From the NCBI RefSeq assembly GCF_049671045.1, contig NZ_JBATUH010000049.1, positions 1 to 36,150 on the forward strand: a stretch of 36,150 bases of DNA, written 5' to 3'. The stretch's first letter is position 1; each line of letters opens with the position of its first letter. The notes beneath the pieces are model-generated. The model was not told the origin of the DNA, made no database searches, and saw only the letters and a list, made by a program, of their open reading frames with translations. Positions 15,479-21,904 of the stretch are shown here, piece by piece. Made by a program: the position numbers and the translations under genes. The DNA is from Parvibaculum sp049671045. Lineage in GTDB: Bacteria; Pseudomonadota; Alphaproteobacteria; Parvibaculales; Parvibaculaceae.

Positions 15479-16899
15479 AACCGTCGCCGGAAACGCTGTC
15501 ACGTATGAAGGCCGTTGTCGGGCCGTCGGGCTTCATCGACGCCGCGGACGACATGGCGCCCTATCTCGTCGAGCGGCGCGATCTCTACAAGGGGCGCGCG
15601 GCGGCGGTGCTGCGGCCCGCATCAACCGCCGAAGTCTCGGCCCTGATGAAGATCGCGCATGATACGGAAACCCGCATCGTGCCGCAGGGGGGCAATACCG
15701 GCCTCGTTGGCGGGCAGGTGCCTTTCGAGACGGGCGAGGAGGTTGTGCTTTCGCTCGCACGGATGAACCGCGTCATCGCGCTCGATGCGGAGAACAACAC
15801 GCTGACGGTCGAAGCGGGGGTGACGCTTGCCGCCGCGCAGGACGCGGCGCAGGCGGCCGGCCGGCTTTTCCCTCTGAGCCTTGCCTCCGAAGGAAGCTGC
15901 GAGATCGGCGGCAACCTCTCGACCAATGCAGGCGGCACGGCGGTTCTCCGCTACGGCAATGCGCGCGATCTCGTGCTCGGCCTTGAAGTCGTGCTCGCGG
16001 ATGGCCGCGTCTGGAACGGCATGCGCGGCTTGCGCAAGGACAATACGGGCTATGACCTCAAGCAGATTTTTCTCGGTGCGGAGGGAACGCTCGGCGTCAT
16101 CACCGGCGCCGTTCTGAAGCTCTTTCCCCGCCCCCGCGCGGTCGAAACCTCCTTTGTCGCCGTGCCGGACGTCGAGGCGGCGGTGAGCCTTCTGCGTCTC
16201 GCGGACGAGGCGACGGGCGGGCTCGTCACCGGCTTCGAGCTTATGCCGCGCATCGGCATCGAATTCGTGACGAGGCATCTCCCGGGCGCGAGCGACCCTC
16301 TCGCGGCGCCCTCGCCATGGTACGTTCTCATCGAGCTTGCCTCGGGCGGTGAAGGCGATGCGCTCTCGCAGGCGCTCGAGGCGATGCTCGAAACCGCCAT
16401 GGAAAAGGGCCTCGTCACCGACGCCGCCATCGCCCAATCGGGCGCGCAGCGCGCCGAATTCTGGCGTCTGCGCGAAAGCATGTCCGATGTGCAGCGCCTC
16501 GAAGGCGGCAGCATCAAGCATGATGTATCGGTGCCGGTTTCGGCCGTCGCGGGTTTCATCGCGCGTGCGAGCCGCGCGGTGGAGAAGGCGCTTCCAGGCA
16601 TTCGTCCAGTGCCGTTCGGGCATGTCGGGGACGGCAACATCCATTTCAATCTGAGTCAGCCAGAAGGCATGGACAAGCTCGCCTATCTCGCCCGCTGGGA
16701 CGAGATGAGCGCCATCGTGCATGGCATCGTTCGCGAATATGGCGGCTCTATCAGCGCCGAGCACGGCGTGGGGCGCATGAAGCGCGACGAGATCGCGGCG
16801 ACGAAATCGCCCGTCGAGATCGAACTGATGCGGACGCTGAAGCGCGCGCTCGACCCGAAGAACATTCTCAATCCGGGCAAGGTCGTTTCGCTCGACTAG
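15475..16899 (+). CDS. FAD-binding D-2-hydroxyacid dehydrogenase (D-lactate / D-2-hydroxyglutarate type)
   Basis: A 474-residue flavoprotein with an N-terminal FAD_binding_4 (PCMH-type) domain and a C-terminal FAD-oxidase_C domain, as in GlcD, D-lactate and D-2-hydroxyglutarate dehydrogenases. Motifs are PQGGNTGLVGG (70-80), GGNLSTNAGG, the metal/active-site GHVGDGNIHFN, EHGVGRMKR, and the C-terminal KNILNPGKV. The start is GTG at 15475, which overlaps the upstream stop (GTGA), with GGAGG about 9 bases before it. Earlier in-frame codons would extend into the serine hydrolase. The exact substrate cannot be read from the sequence; the DLD/D2HGDH group fits best. Confidence 0.92.
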   Translation: MKPSPETLSRMKAVVGPSGFIDAADDMAPYLVERRDLYKGRAAAVLRPASTAEVSALMKIAHDTETRIVPQGGNTGLVGGQVPFETGEEVVLSLARMNRVIALDAENNTLTVEAGVTLAAAQDAAQAAGRLFPLSLASEGSCEIGGNLSTNAGGTAVLRYGNARDLVLGLEVVLADGRVWNGMRGLRKDNTGYDLKQIFLGAEGTLGVITGAVLKLFPRPRAVETSFVAVPDVEAAVSLLRLADEATGGLVTGFELMPRIGIEFVTRHLPGASDPLAAPSPWYVLIELASGGEGDALSQALEAMLETAMEKGLVTDAAIAQSGAQRAEFWRLRESMSDVQRLEGGSIKHDVSVPVSAVAGFIARASRAVEKALPGIRPVPFGHVGDGNIHFNLSQPEGMDKLAYLARWDEMSAIVHGIVREYGGSISAEHGVGRMKRDEIAATKSPVEIELMRTLKRALDPKNILNPGKVVSLD

Positions 16900-16924
16900 C
16901 GGGCGTCGATCGTCGCGCCTTTTC

Positions 16925-18265
16925 CTAATCGGCCGTGCGGGCGAGCGGGCCGCCGATCGGCAGGTTCTGCGCCGGAACGACGAGGATCTTGTCGATGCGG
17001 GGGCCGTCCATATCCACCACCTCGAAGCGATAGCCGTTCCAGCCGAAATAATCGCCCTCGCGCGGCAGGCGTCCGAACCAGTTGAACATGACGCCGGCAA
17101 GCGTGTTGACCTCCGCCTGTTCGTCGCCCGGCAACTTCGTCAGCTTCAGAAGGCGGCGCACCTCGTCCACCGAGACGACGCCGTCAATGATGAAGGACCC
17201 GTCGTCGCGCGACACCACGGCCGGGTTCGCATCGACCGCGTGCTCGGAAATATCGCCGATGATGGCGAAGAAGATTTCCGCCATGGTCAATGTGCCGACG
17301 ACATCGCCATATTCATCGATGATGAAGCCCATGAACATGCTCTCCGACTGGAGGATGCTCAGCGCCTTGAGAACGGACGCGGTGCGCGGGATATAGATCG
17401 GCGGCGACATCTTGCGCAGCAGCTCGTCATTCGTCCGGGGCGAAAGGAAGAGATCCTCAAGCCGGATCATGCCTATCGGCGCGCCGTTCATGCCCCGCCG
17501 CACCGGATAGCGCATTTTCTGTTCGGAGCGAATGACCCTCAGATTTTCCTCCACCGTGAAGTCCGTATCGAGCCACGCCATCTGGACACGCGGCGTCATG
17601 ATCTCGCTGACACGCATGTCGCCAAGGCGGAACACGCGATTGACGATGTCGCGCTCGACGCTGTCGATGGCGCCAGCGGCAGCACCCTCCTCCACAAGAT
17701 GCTTGATCTCCTCCTCGGTCACATGCGCGACCTGCTGGCCCGTCAGGCCGGCAAGCTTCAGCACCGTCTCGGTCGACCAGGAAAGGAGATCGACGGCGGG
17801 GCCGAATATGCGCGTCAGCGTCGTCATGGGCCTCGCGATGGTCGCGGCGATCGCTTCCGGGTTGGCGAGCGCGAGACGCTTCGGCACCAACTCGCCGAGG
17901 ATGAGCGTCAGATAGGTGATGACAATGACGACGGCGCCGAGGCTGATCTGGTGCGCGTAAGGCCCGACATGAGGCAGTTGCACGATCGTCGCCGCGATGG
18001 GCTCGGACAAGGTCGCGCCGCCGAAAGCGCCGCTGAAGACGCCGACAAGCGTGATGCCGATCTGCTGGGCGGAGAGAAAACGGCCGGGCTCGGCATGGAG
18101 CGCCAGCGCCGCCTCATAGCCGCCGACCGCGCCCTGCGCGCGCATGCGCGCGGACATGAGCGCCTGAAGCCTCTGCCTTTTGGCGGAGACGATCGCCATT
18201 TCCGCGAGCGAGAAATAGCCGTTCAGCAAAATGAGGACGAGCAGGATGATGATGTCGGATAACAT
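16925..18265 (-). CDS. CNNM/CorC-type (hemolysin C family) membrane protein
   Basis: A 446-residue protein with a DUF21/CNNM transmembrane domain (about 1-190, starting SDIIILLVLILLNGYFSLAE), a CBS-pair domain (about 205-330, MTPRVQMAWLD and IDEYGDVVGTLTMAEI) and a C-terminal CorC_HlyC domain (about 345-430, IDGVVSVDEVRRLLKL, NTLAGVMFNWFGRLP). Family members are linked to Mg2+/Co2+ transport or efflux; haemolytic activity is not expected. The ATG at 18265 gives the standard N-terminus. It lies convergent to the flavoprotein with a 25-base gap and is preceded by a 313-base gap from the SRAP gene. Confidence 0.93.
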   Translation of the reverse strand: MLSDIIILLVLILLNGYFSLAEMAIVSAKRQRLQALMSARMRAQGAVGGYEAALALHAEPGRFLSAQQIGITLVGVFSGAFGGATLSEPIAATIVQLPHVGPYAHQISLGAVVIVITYLTLILGELVPKRLALANPEAIAATIARPMTTLTRIFGPAVDLLSWSTETVLKLAGLTGQQVAHVTEEEIKHLVEEGAAAGAIDSVERDIVNRVFRLGDMRVSEIMTPRVQMAWLDTDFTVEENLRVIRSEQKMRYPVRRGMNGAPIGMIRLEDLFLSPRTNDELLRKMSPPIYIPRTASVLKALSILQSESMFMGFIIDEYGDVVGTLTMAEIFFAIIGDISEHAVDANPAVVSRDDGSFIIDGVVSVDEVRRLLKLTKLPGDEQAEVNTLAGVMFNWFGRLPREGDYFGWNGYRFEVVDMDGPRIDKILVVPAQNLPIGGPLARTAD

Positions 18266-18578
18266 TTGGTCCCCGGCTGGCCACGGCGCCCGGGGATTAT
18301 ACAGGCAGAGGGGTGTCCGGCGCGAGACGCCTTAGCACCTTCGCGACTTGTGAAATTCCGTCACCCCTGCCGCCATGGCGACGCCTGCGCTCCGCGCTTT
18401 TCCGGGCAGGATAGGGCGCCTCGAATGAAGGCGCCCCTCCGCCCTCATGCACGAAAGTCTCACCATGCGCCGCGCTGGCGATGTTGACAGGCGCTTCAGG
18501 ACTCTTGCGTTATGTGCAGGAGCCCGCCGCAGACAGGCAGAGACGGCCGCGGCCGATGCCGCATATCGAGGCAGGCAC
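18266..18578. other. 313-bp intergenic region between SRAP and CNNM genes
   Basis: No convincing coding frame. It contains an 8-bp hairpin at 18414-18436 (GGGCGCCT / AGGCGCCC, loop of 7), which could end the SRAP transcript, though it has no T-run. It also has a plus-strand TTGACA at 18484-18489 followed after 18 bases by CGTTAT (18508-18513), a possible sigma-70 pair pointing toward the 3' end of the SRAP gene. Downstream of it is a GCGGC/GCCGC hairpin-forming stretch near 18550-18564. The CNNM promoter should also lie here, near 18290-18330 on the minus strand, but I cannot place it. Confidence 0.4.
18414..18436. terminator. Possible SRAP transcript-end hairpin
   Basis: A perfect 8-bp inverted repeat, GGGCGCCT / AGGCGCCC, with loop CGAATGA. 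It sits about 140 bases beyond the SRAP stop in that gene's direction. No U-tract follows, so intrinsic termination is uncertain. Confidence 0.35.
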
Positions 18579-19319
18579 CTAGAAAAGATCGCCTTGCCGA
18601 TCGTCCGTGGACTTCCGTTTTCTCGGAGCCGGTGCCTCGGGCGCTGCCTTCGGGCGGACATGCGCCCTCACGATCAGGCCGGGATTATCGTTGGCGACGC
18701 GGTTGACCCCCTCGCCGACGGGCACCGCTTCCAGCATGTCGTCCGACGCCGGTTTCATCAGCGCCGAGAGTTCCTTCCCCGGCGTTGCGGGGTCGAGCCA
18801 TCGCGCCCAGTCCTTCTCCTCGAGGATCACCGGCATGCGATCATGGATCGGCGCGAGAGTGGCGTTCGCATCGGTCGTGGCAACCGTGCAGCTTTCGATC
18901 TCGCTTCCATCGGCGGACATCCAGTTGTCCCAGAGGGCGGCCATGGCGAAGGGCCTGCCGTCGCGGCGGCGAATGTAGTAGGGCTGTTTCGGCCCCTTCG
19001 GCATCACCTTCCACTCGTAGAACCCATCGGCCGGCATCAGGGCGCGGCGATGGCGAAAGGCGGCGCGGAATGAGGGTTTCTCCGCGATCGTCTCCGCGCG
19101 CGCATTGATGAGAAGGGTTTTCGGCTCCTCCTTCGCCCAGGAAGGAATGAGGCCCCAGCGCACGAGAACGAAATGCCGGCGCCCTCCCTCGAGGCGGATG
19201 ATGGGCACGGGCTGCGTCGGCGCAATGTTGTAGCGCGCAGGAAAATTCGGCCGCTCGTCGAACTCGAAGAGGGTCCGCATCGCCTCGGGAGGCATGGTGA
19301 TGACATAGCGTCCGCACAT
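18579..19319 (-). CDS. yedK: SOS response-associated peptidase (SRAP; YedK/HMCES family)
   Basis: A 246-residue SRAP protein. Family members crosslink covalently to abasic sites in single-stranded DNA through the N-terminal cysteine and protect them. C2 (MCGRY, exposed after Met removal), N72 in INARAET, E102 in GFYEW and H159 in PIHDRMP correspond to the known active-site set, so it should be functional. The length is normal with a short basic tail (RKRKSTDD). The start codon is fixed by the need for Cys at position 2. It is divergent from zur; the 62-bp shared region holds a Zur-operator-like palindrome centred about 50 bases upstream of this gene. Confidence 0.95.
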   Translation of the reverse strand: MCGRYVITMPPEAMRTLFEFDERPNFPARYNIAPTQPVPIIRLEGGRRHFVLVRWGLIPSWAKEEPKTLLINARAETIAEKPSFRAAFRHRRALMPADGFYEWKVMPKGPKQPYYIRRRDGRPFAMAALWDNWMSADGSEIESCTVATTDANATLAPIHDRMPVILEEKDWARWLDPATPGKELSALMKPASDDMLEAVPVGEGVNRVANDNPGLIVRAHVRPKAAPEAPAPRKRKSTDDRQGDLF

Positions 19320-19344
19320 GGCTTGCGAGCTTAGCCGCCGCGGC

Positions 19345-19374
19345 GGGACAAGTCCTCCCGATATGTTGTAACAT
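19345..19374 (+). promoter_or_regulatory. Predicted leaderless promoter of zur
   Basis: GGGACA (19345-19350; four of six -35 bases), an 18-base spacer and TAACAT (19369-19374; four of six -10 bases). The -10 element ends 7 bases before the zur ATG, so transcription would begin at or beside the start codon. There is no Shine-Dalgarno sequence before that ATG, which is consistent with leaderless translation. Confidence 0.45.
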
Positions 19375-19377
19375 CGC
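19360..19377. promoter_or_regulatory. Zur-box-like palindromic operator
   Basis: GATATGTTGTAACATCGC contains the palindromic arms ATGTT and AACAT. It agrees at 15 of 18 positions with the alphaproteobacterial Zur operator consensus as I recall it (GATATGTTATAACATATC). It overlaps the predicted -10 of zur and lies in the divergent region with the SRAP gene, so autorepression of zur is the natural reading. Consensus recall is from memory and was not checked here. Confidence 0.6.
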
Positions 19378-19381
19378 CACC

Positions 19382-19924
19382 ATGGCGGAAGAGAGGAAAG
19401 CGGCGCGAAAGGCGCCCGGTCAAAAGCCCCAGGGCGGCAAATCCCGGGAACACCGGCTCCACGATCACGATATCTGCGTGGACGAAGCCATGAATGTCGC
19501 GCGCGCGCTTTGCGAGGAGCGAGCGGTCGCGCTCACGCCCATCCGCGAGAAGGTGCTTCAGATCGTCTGGCGCTCGCACAAGCCGGTGGGCGCCTATGAG
19601 GTGCTCGACGAGTTGTCGCGAACGCACAAGGCGGCGCGGCCGCCGACGGTCTATCGCGCGCTGGATTTCCTGATGGCGGAAGGGCTCATTCACAAGATCG
19701 AATCGCTCAACGCCTATCTCGGCTGCGTCGAGGCGGGCGCGCCGCATACGAGCCAGTTCCTCATCTGCCGCAAATGCGGCACGGCTGAGGAGATCGTCGA
19801 TCCGAAGCTCGACAAGGCGCTCGACGCTGCGGCAAGGCATGTCCGCTTCATCGTCGAGCACAAGGTCGTCGAGATCGCCGGGCTCTGCGCGCCCTGCGCC
19901 GCCGATTCGGCGGAGCGGCCCTGA
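19382..19924 (+). CDS. zur: Fur-family zinc uptake regulator (Zur)
   Basis: A 180-residue Fur-superfamily repressor. A basic N-terminal tail of about 25 residues leads into HDHDICVDEAM, the winged-helix DNA-binding domain (about 35-105; recognition-helix region PPTVYRALDFL at 87-97) and a dimerisation domain. The structural zinc cysteines are C129-x2-C132 and C169-x2-C172. C115 and nearby His residues are candidate sensory ligands. RSHKPVGAYEVLDEL and IESLNAYLGC are typical of Zur rather than Fur or PerR. No znuABC genes are in the window. The ATG at 19382 has no ribosome site but stands just after an operator-like palindrome. Confidence 0.88.
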   Translation: MAEERKAARKAPGQKPQGGKSREHRLHDHDICVDEAMNVARALCEERAVALTPIREKVLQIVWRSHKPVGAYEVLDELSRTHKAARPPTVYRALDFLMAEGLIHKIESLNAYLGCVEAGAPHTSQFLICRKCGTAEEIVDPKLDKALDAAARHVRFIVEHKVVEIAGLCAPCAADSAERP

Positions 19925-19969
19925 GCCTGCCCGCCTCCCGTCTGCCCCACCCTCCATCTACCCAAACCA

Positions 19970-19998
19970 TTGAGTAGAAGCGCGCGGACAGGCATAAA
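19970..19998 (+). promoter_or_regulatory. Candidate sigma-70 promoter for the 20036 SDR gene
   Basis: TTGAGT (19970-19975), a 17-base spacer and CATAAA (19993-19998), each matching four of six consensus bases. The expected start of transcription is about 30 bases before the ATG at 20036, where GGGGAA serves as a weak ribosome site. Confidence 0.45.
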
Positions 19999-20035
19999 CT
20001 ATCCCCATCGATATTCACCAATCCGGGGAACCATC

Positions 20036-20818
20036 ATGGCTTACAAACCTTTCGATCTGACCGGCAAGGTCGCACTCGTCACCGGCGGCAATGGCGGCAT
20101 CGGGCTCGGCATGGCCGACGCTATGGCGCAGGCCGGCGCCAACATCGCCATCTGGGGCACGAATGAAGACAAGAACGCCAAGGCCGCAGCGCAGCTCAAG
20201 GCCCATGGCGTCAAGGTCTATACGCGCAAGGTGAACGTCGCCAACGAGCAGGAAGTCATCGACGGCATCGGCGCCACGGTGCAGGAGCTCGGACGCATCG
20301 ACAGCGTGTTCGCCAATGCCGGCGTCGGCTATGGCGCGCCCTCCTTCCTCGAAATGTCGACGGAGATCTATCGCAAGACGCTCGCCGTCAATCTCGACGG
20401 CGTGTTCTGGACGCTGCGCGAAGCCTCGCGCCACATGGTCGACCGCGCGAAATCGGGCGATGCGGGCGGATCGCTCGTCGGCGTTGCGAGCCTCGCCGCC
20501 ATCGAAGGCGCGGCGCGCAATCAGGCCTATGCGGCGACGAAGGGCGGCGTGATCTCGATGATCAAGTCCTGCGCCGTCGAATTCGCCCGCTTCGGCATCC
20601 GCGCCAACGCCATTCTCCCGGGCTGGATCGCAACCGACATGACGGCGGGCGCGCAGGCCAACAAGGCTTTCGCCGAAAAGGTCATCCCGCGCGTCCCGGC
20701 GCGGCGCTGGGGCGAGCCGGAGGATTTCGGCGGCGTCGCCGTCTACCTGACGTCGAACGCATCCTCCTATCATTCCGGCGATACCTTCATCATCGACGGC
20801 GGCTACGCGATCTTCTGA
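20036..20818 (+). CDS. SDR-family oxidoreductase
   Basis: A 260-residue classical SDR with the cofactor motif TGGNGGIG (16-23), NAG at 94-96, Ser about 152 in GVASLAA, catalytic Y165-x3-K169 (YAATKGG), and the C-terminal ILPGWIATDM and SGDTFIIDGGYAIF. Acidic or basic discrimination in the beta2 region (WGTNEDK, with N43 and K46) mildly favours NADP(H), but this is not certain. The best-known similar proteins are gluconate-5-dehydrogenase/3-oxoacyl-ACP-reductase-like enzymes; the substrate is unassigned. The ATG at 20036 was preferred to the earlier in-frame start because the SDR fold begins directly after it and a promoter lies just before. Confidence 0.9.
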   Translation: MAYKPFDLTGKVALVTGGNGGIGLGMADAMAQAGANIAIWGTNEDKNAKAAAQLKAHGVKVYTRKVNVANEQEVIDGIGATVQELGRIDSVFANAGVGYGAPSFLEMSTEIYRKTLAVNLDGVFWTLREASRHMVDRAKSGDAGGSLVGVASLAAIEGAARNQAYAATKGGVISMIKSCAVEFARFGIRANAILPGWIATDMTAGAQANKAFAEKVIPRVPARRWGEPEDFGGVAVYLTSNASSYHSGDTFIIDGGYAIF

Positions 20819-20855
20819 GCCGCCCGCGGCGCAACTCCTGCAGGTGTTCCATCGC

Positions 20856-20873
20856 GCCCCGGCTTTGCGGGGC
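20856..20873 (+). terminator. Weak hairpin after the SDR gene
   Basis: GCCCCG / CGGGGC with a 6-base loop, 38 bases past the SDR stop and 24 bases before the next ATG. It lacks a T-run, so it may attenuate rather than terminate transcription. Confidence 0.3.
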
Positions 20874-20896
20874 CGGTGGAGCCCTGGCGGAGTGGA

Positions 20897-21304
20897 ATGG
20901 CACGCTCCCTGTTCAGTTTCGGGACGAGACGGATGCTTGCAGGCGGGTTGCTGGCGGCATCCCTGGCGCTCGTCCCCGCCCCGGCCCGGGCCGATCCGAT
21001 GGCCGAAGGACTGGAACGCCTGTCCGAGATTCTCGGCGCGGCGCATCATCTCCGTGCCGTTTGCGGCGCCAATGAGGGCGCGCTCTGGCGCAACAAGATG
21101 ATCGACCTCCTCGAAGCCGCCAATCAGGACGCATTGCAGCGCCAGGTCCTGATCTCGCATTTCAACAGCGCCTATCACGAGGCGCAGGAGAAATTTCCGC
21201 ACTGCACCGAGGCTGCCGCTACGGAAACCAGAACCATTTTCGACGAAGGACGCGCACTCGCCGCCCGGCTTTCAGGGCCCGACAGGAGCGCCCGCGCCTT
21301 TTGA
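20897..21304 (+). CDS. TIGR02301-family secreted protein
   Basis: A 135-residue protein of the alphaproteobacterial TIGR02301 family, function unknown. Residues 1-32 are a signal peptide: basic start (MARSLFSFGTRR), hydrophobic core (LAGGLLAASLALVP) and an AxA cleavage site (APARA-DP). The mature part has the family pattern LSEILGAAHHLRAVCGANEGALWRNKM and ends in FPHCTEAA; the two cysteines could form a periplasmic disulfide. The start at 20897 follows GGAG by 4 bases; an ATG at 20876 is an alternative that would place seven extra residues before the signal peptide. Confidence 0.82.
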   Translation: MARSLFSFGTRRMLAGGLLAASLALVPAPARADPMAEGLERLSEILGAAHHLRAVCGANEGALWRNKMIDLLEAANQDALQRQVLISHFNSAYHEAQEKFPHCTEAAATETRTIFDEGRALAARLSGPDRSARAF

Positions 21305-21510
21305 ACTGGCAATTTTTTCCGTAAGAAGGCCGGCGTCGTCGCTTGCCTCTTTGCGTTAACCTCTCCTTCACGAGAAACGGGACTTTTCCTGCGCTTGTGC
21401 TACAAAGGCGATTGCAGGTGTACGAAACCGGTGCTTTACGAGCGGCCTCAGGGCCGATCGTTCGCGCCTTACGGGCGGCGCTCTACAAGAGGCGCGACAC
21501 AGAGGGCGTG

Positions 21511-21807
21511 ATGGCCGAAGACTCATCCAGCGATACCATGTTCAATGCCTTCGACGAGGAAGGGCTCGATCCGTCCGCGCCTGACGAGGCCGAGCAGCGC
21601 CGCATGGCGCTTCAGAACATTCTCGATGCGTGGGACGAGGCGCTGGCCGAAGGCGTCTCAGCGGACATCCTCGCGACCACGGCGATCTTCGCCGCTCTCT
21701 CGGACATGGTGGAAGCCTATGGCGAAGAGGCCGTCGCCGAGATGGCGACCGGCCTTGCGGACCGGGTCCGGCAGGGGGAATTCACTCTCAATCGAGTGAT
21801 GAACTGA
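21511..21807 (+). CDS. Small acidic conserved hypothetical protein
   Basis: A 98-residue acidic, probably cytoplasmic and mostly helical protein: an acidic N-terminus (MAEDSSSDTMFNAFDEEGLD), then a helical part (RMALQNILDAWDEALAEGVSADILATTAIFAALSDMVEAYGEEAVAEMATGLADRV in pieces). I recall similar short proteins in Rhizobiales but know no function. The frame is open back to 21343, but the upstream part has no ribosome site and an unlike composition. The ATG at 21511 or the adjacent GTG at 21508 is favoured. A terminator hairpin follows. Confidence 0.75.
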   Translation: MAEDSSSDTMFNAFDEEGLDPSAPDEAEQRRMALQNILDAWDEALAEGVSADILATTAIFAALSDMVEAYGEEAVAEMATGLADRVRQGEFTLNRVMN

Positions 21808-21818
21808 ATTCGTCCCTC

Positions 21819-21840
21819 GCGCGGCCTCAGCCGGCCGCGC
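21819..21840 (+). terminator. Hairpin between convergent hypothetical and ThDP-enzyme genes
   Basis: A perfect 8-bp stem, GCGCGGCC / GGCCGCGC, with loop TCAGCC, 11 bases past the hypothetical-protein stop. A T-rich stretch (TTCAATTTTTC) begins about 10 bases later. It serves the plus-strand gene best and may also act for the minus-strand operon. Confidence 0.6.
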
Positions 21841-21904
21841 CCCTCGCTCTTCAATTTTTCAATTTGTCGCGTTTCCGAACCGCGTTTGCGCTTCCGGGAC
21901 GCTC

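Noticed and set aside
15622..17100. 492-codon minus-strand frame across the flavoprotein and the CNNM gene end
   Set aside because: It overlaps two well-supported genes and has no recognisable domain.
16925..18265. True haemolysin (by the old family name); the same applies to TlyA at 1247-2005
   Set aside because: The domains are CNNM-CBS-CorC and S4-FtsJ respectively, which indicates ion transport and rRNA methylation, not toxins.
18266..18578. tRNA or other known RNA gene in the 313-bp gap
   Set aside because: I found no cloverleaf pattern, T-loop GTTCRA box or CCA end on either strand.
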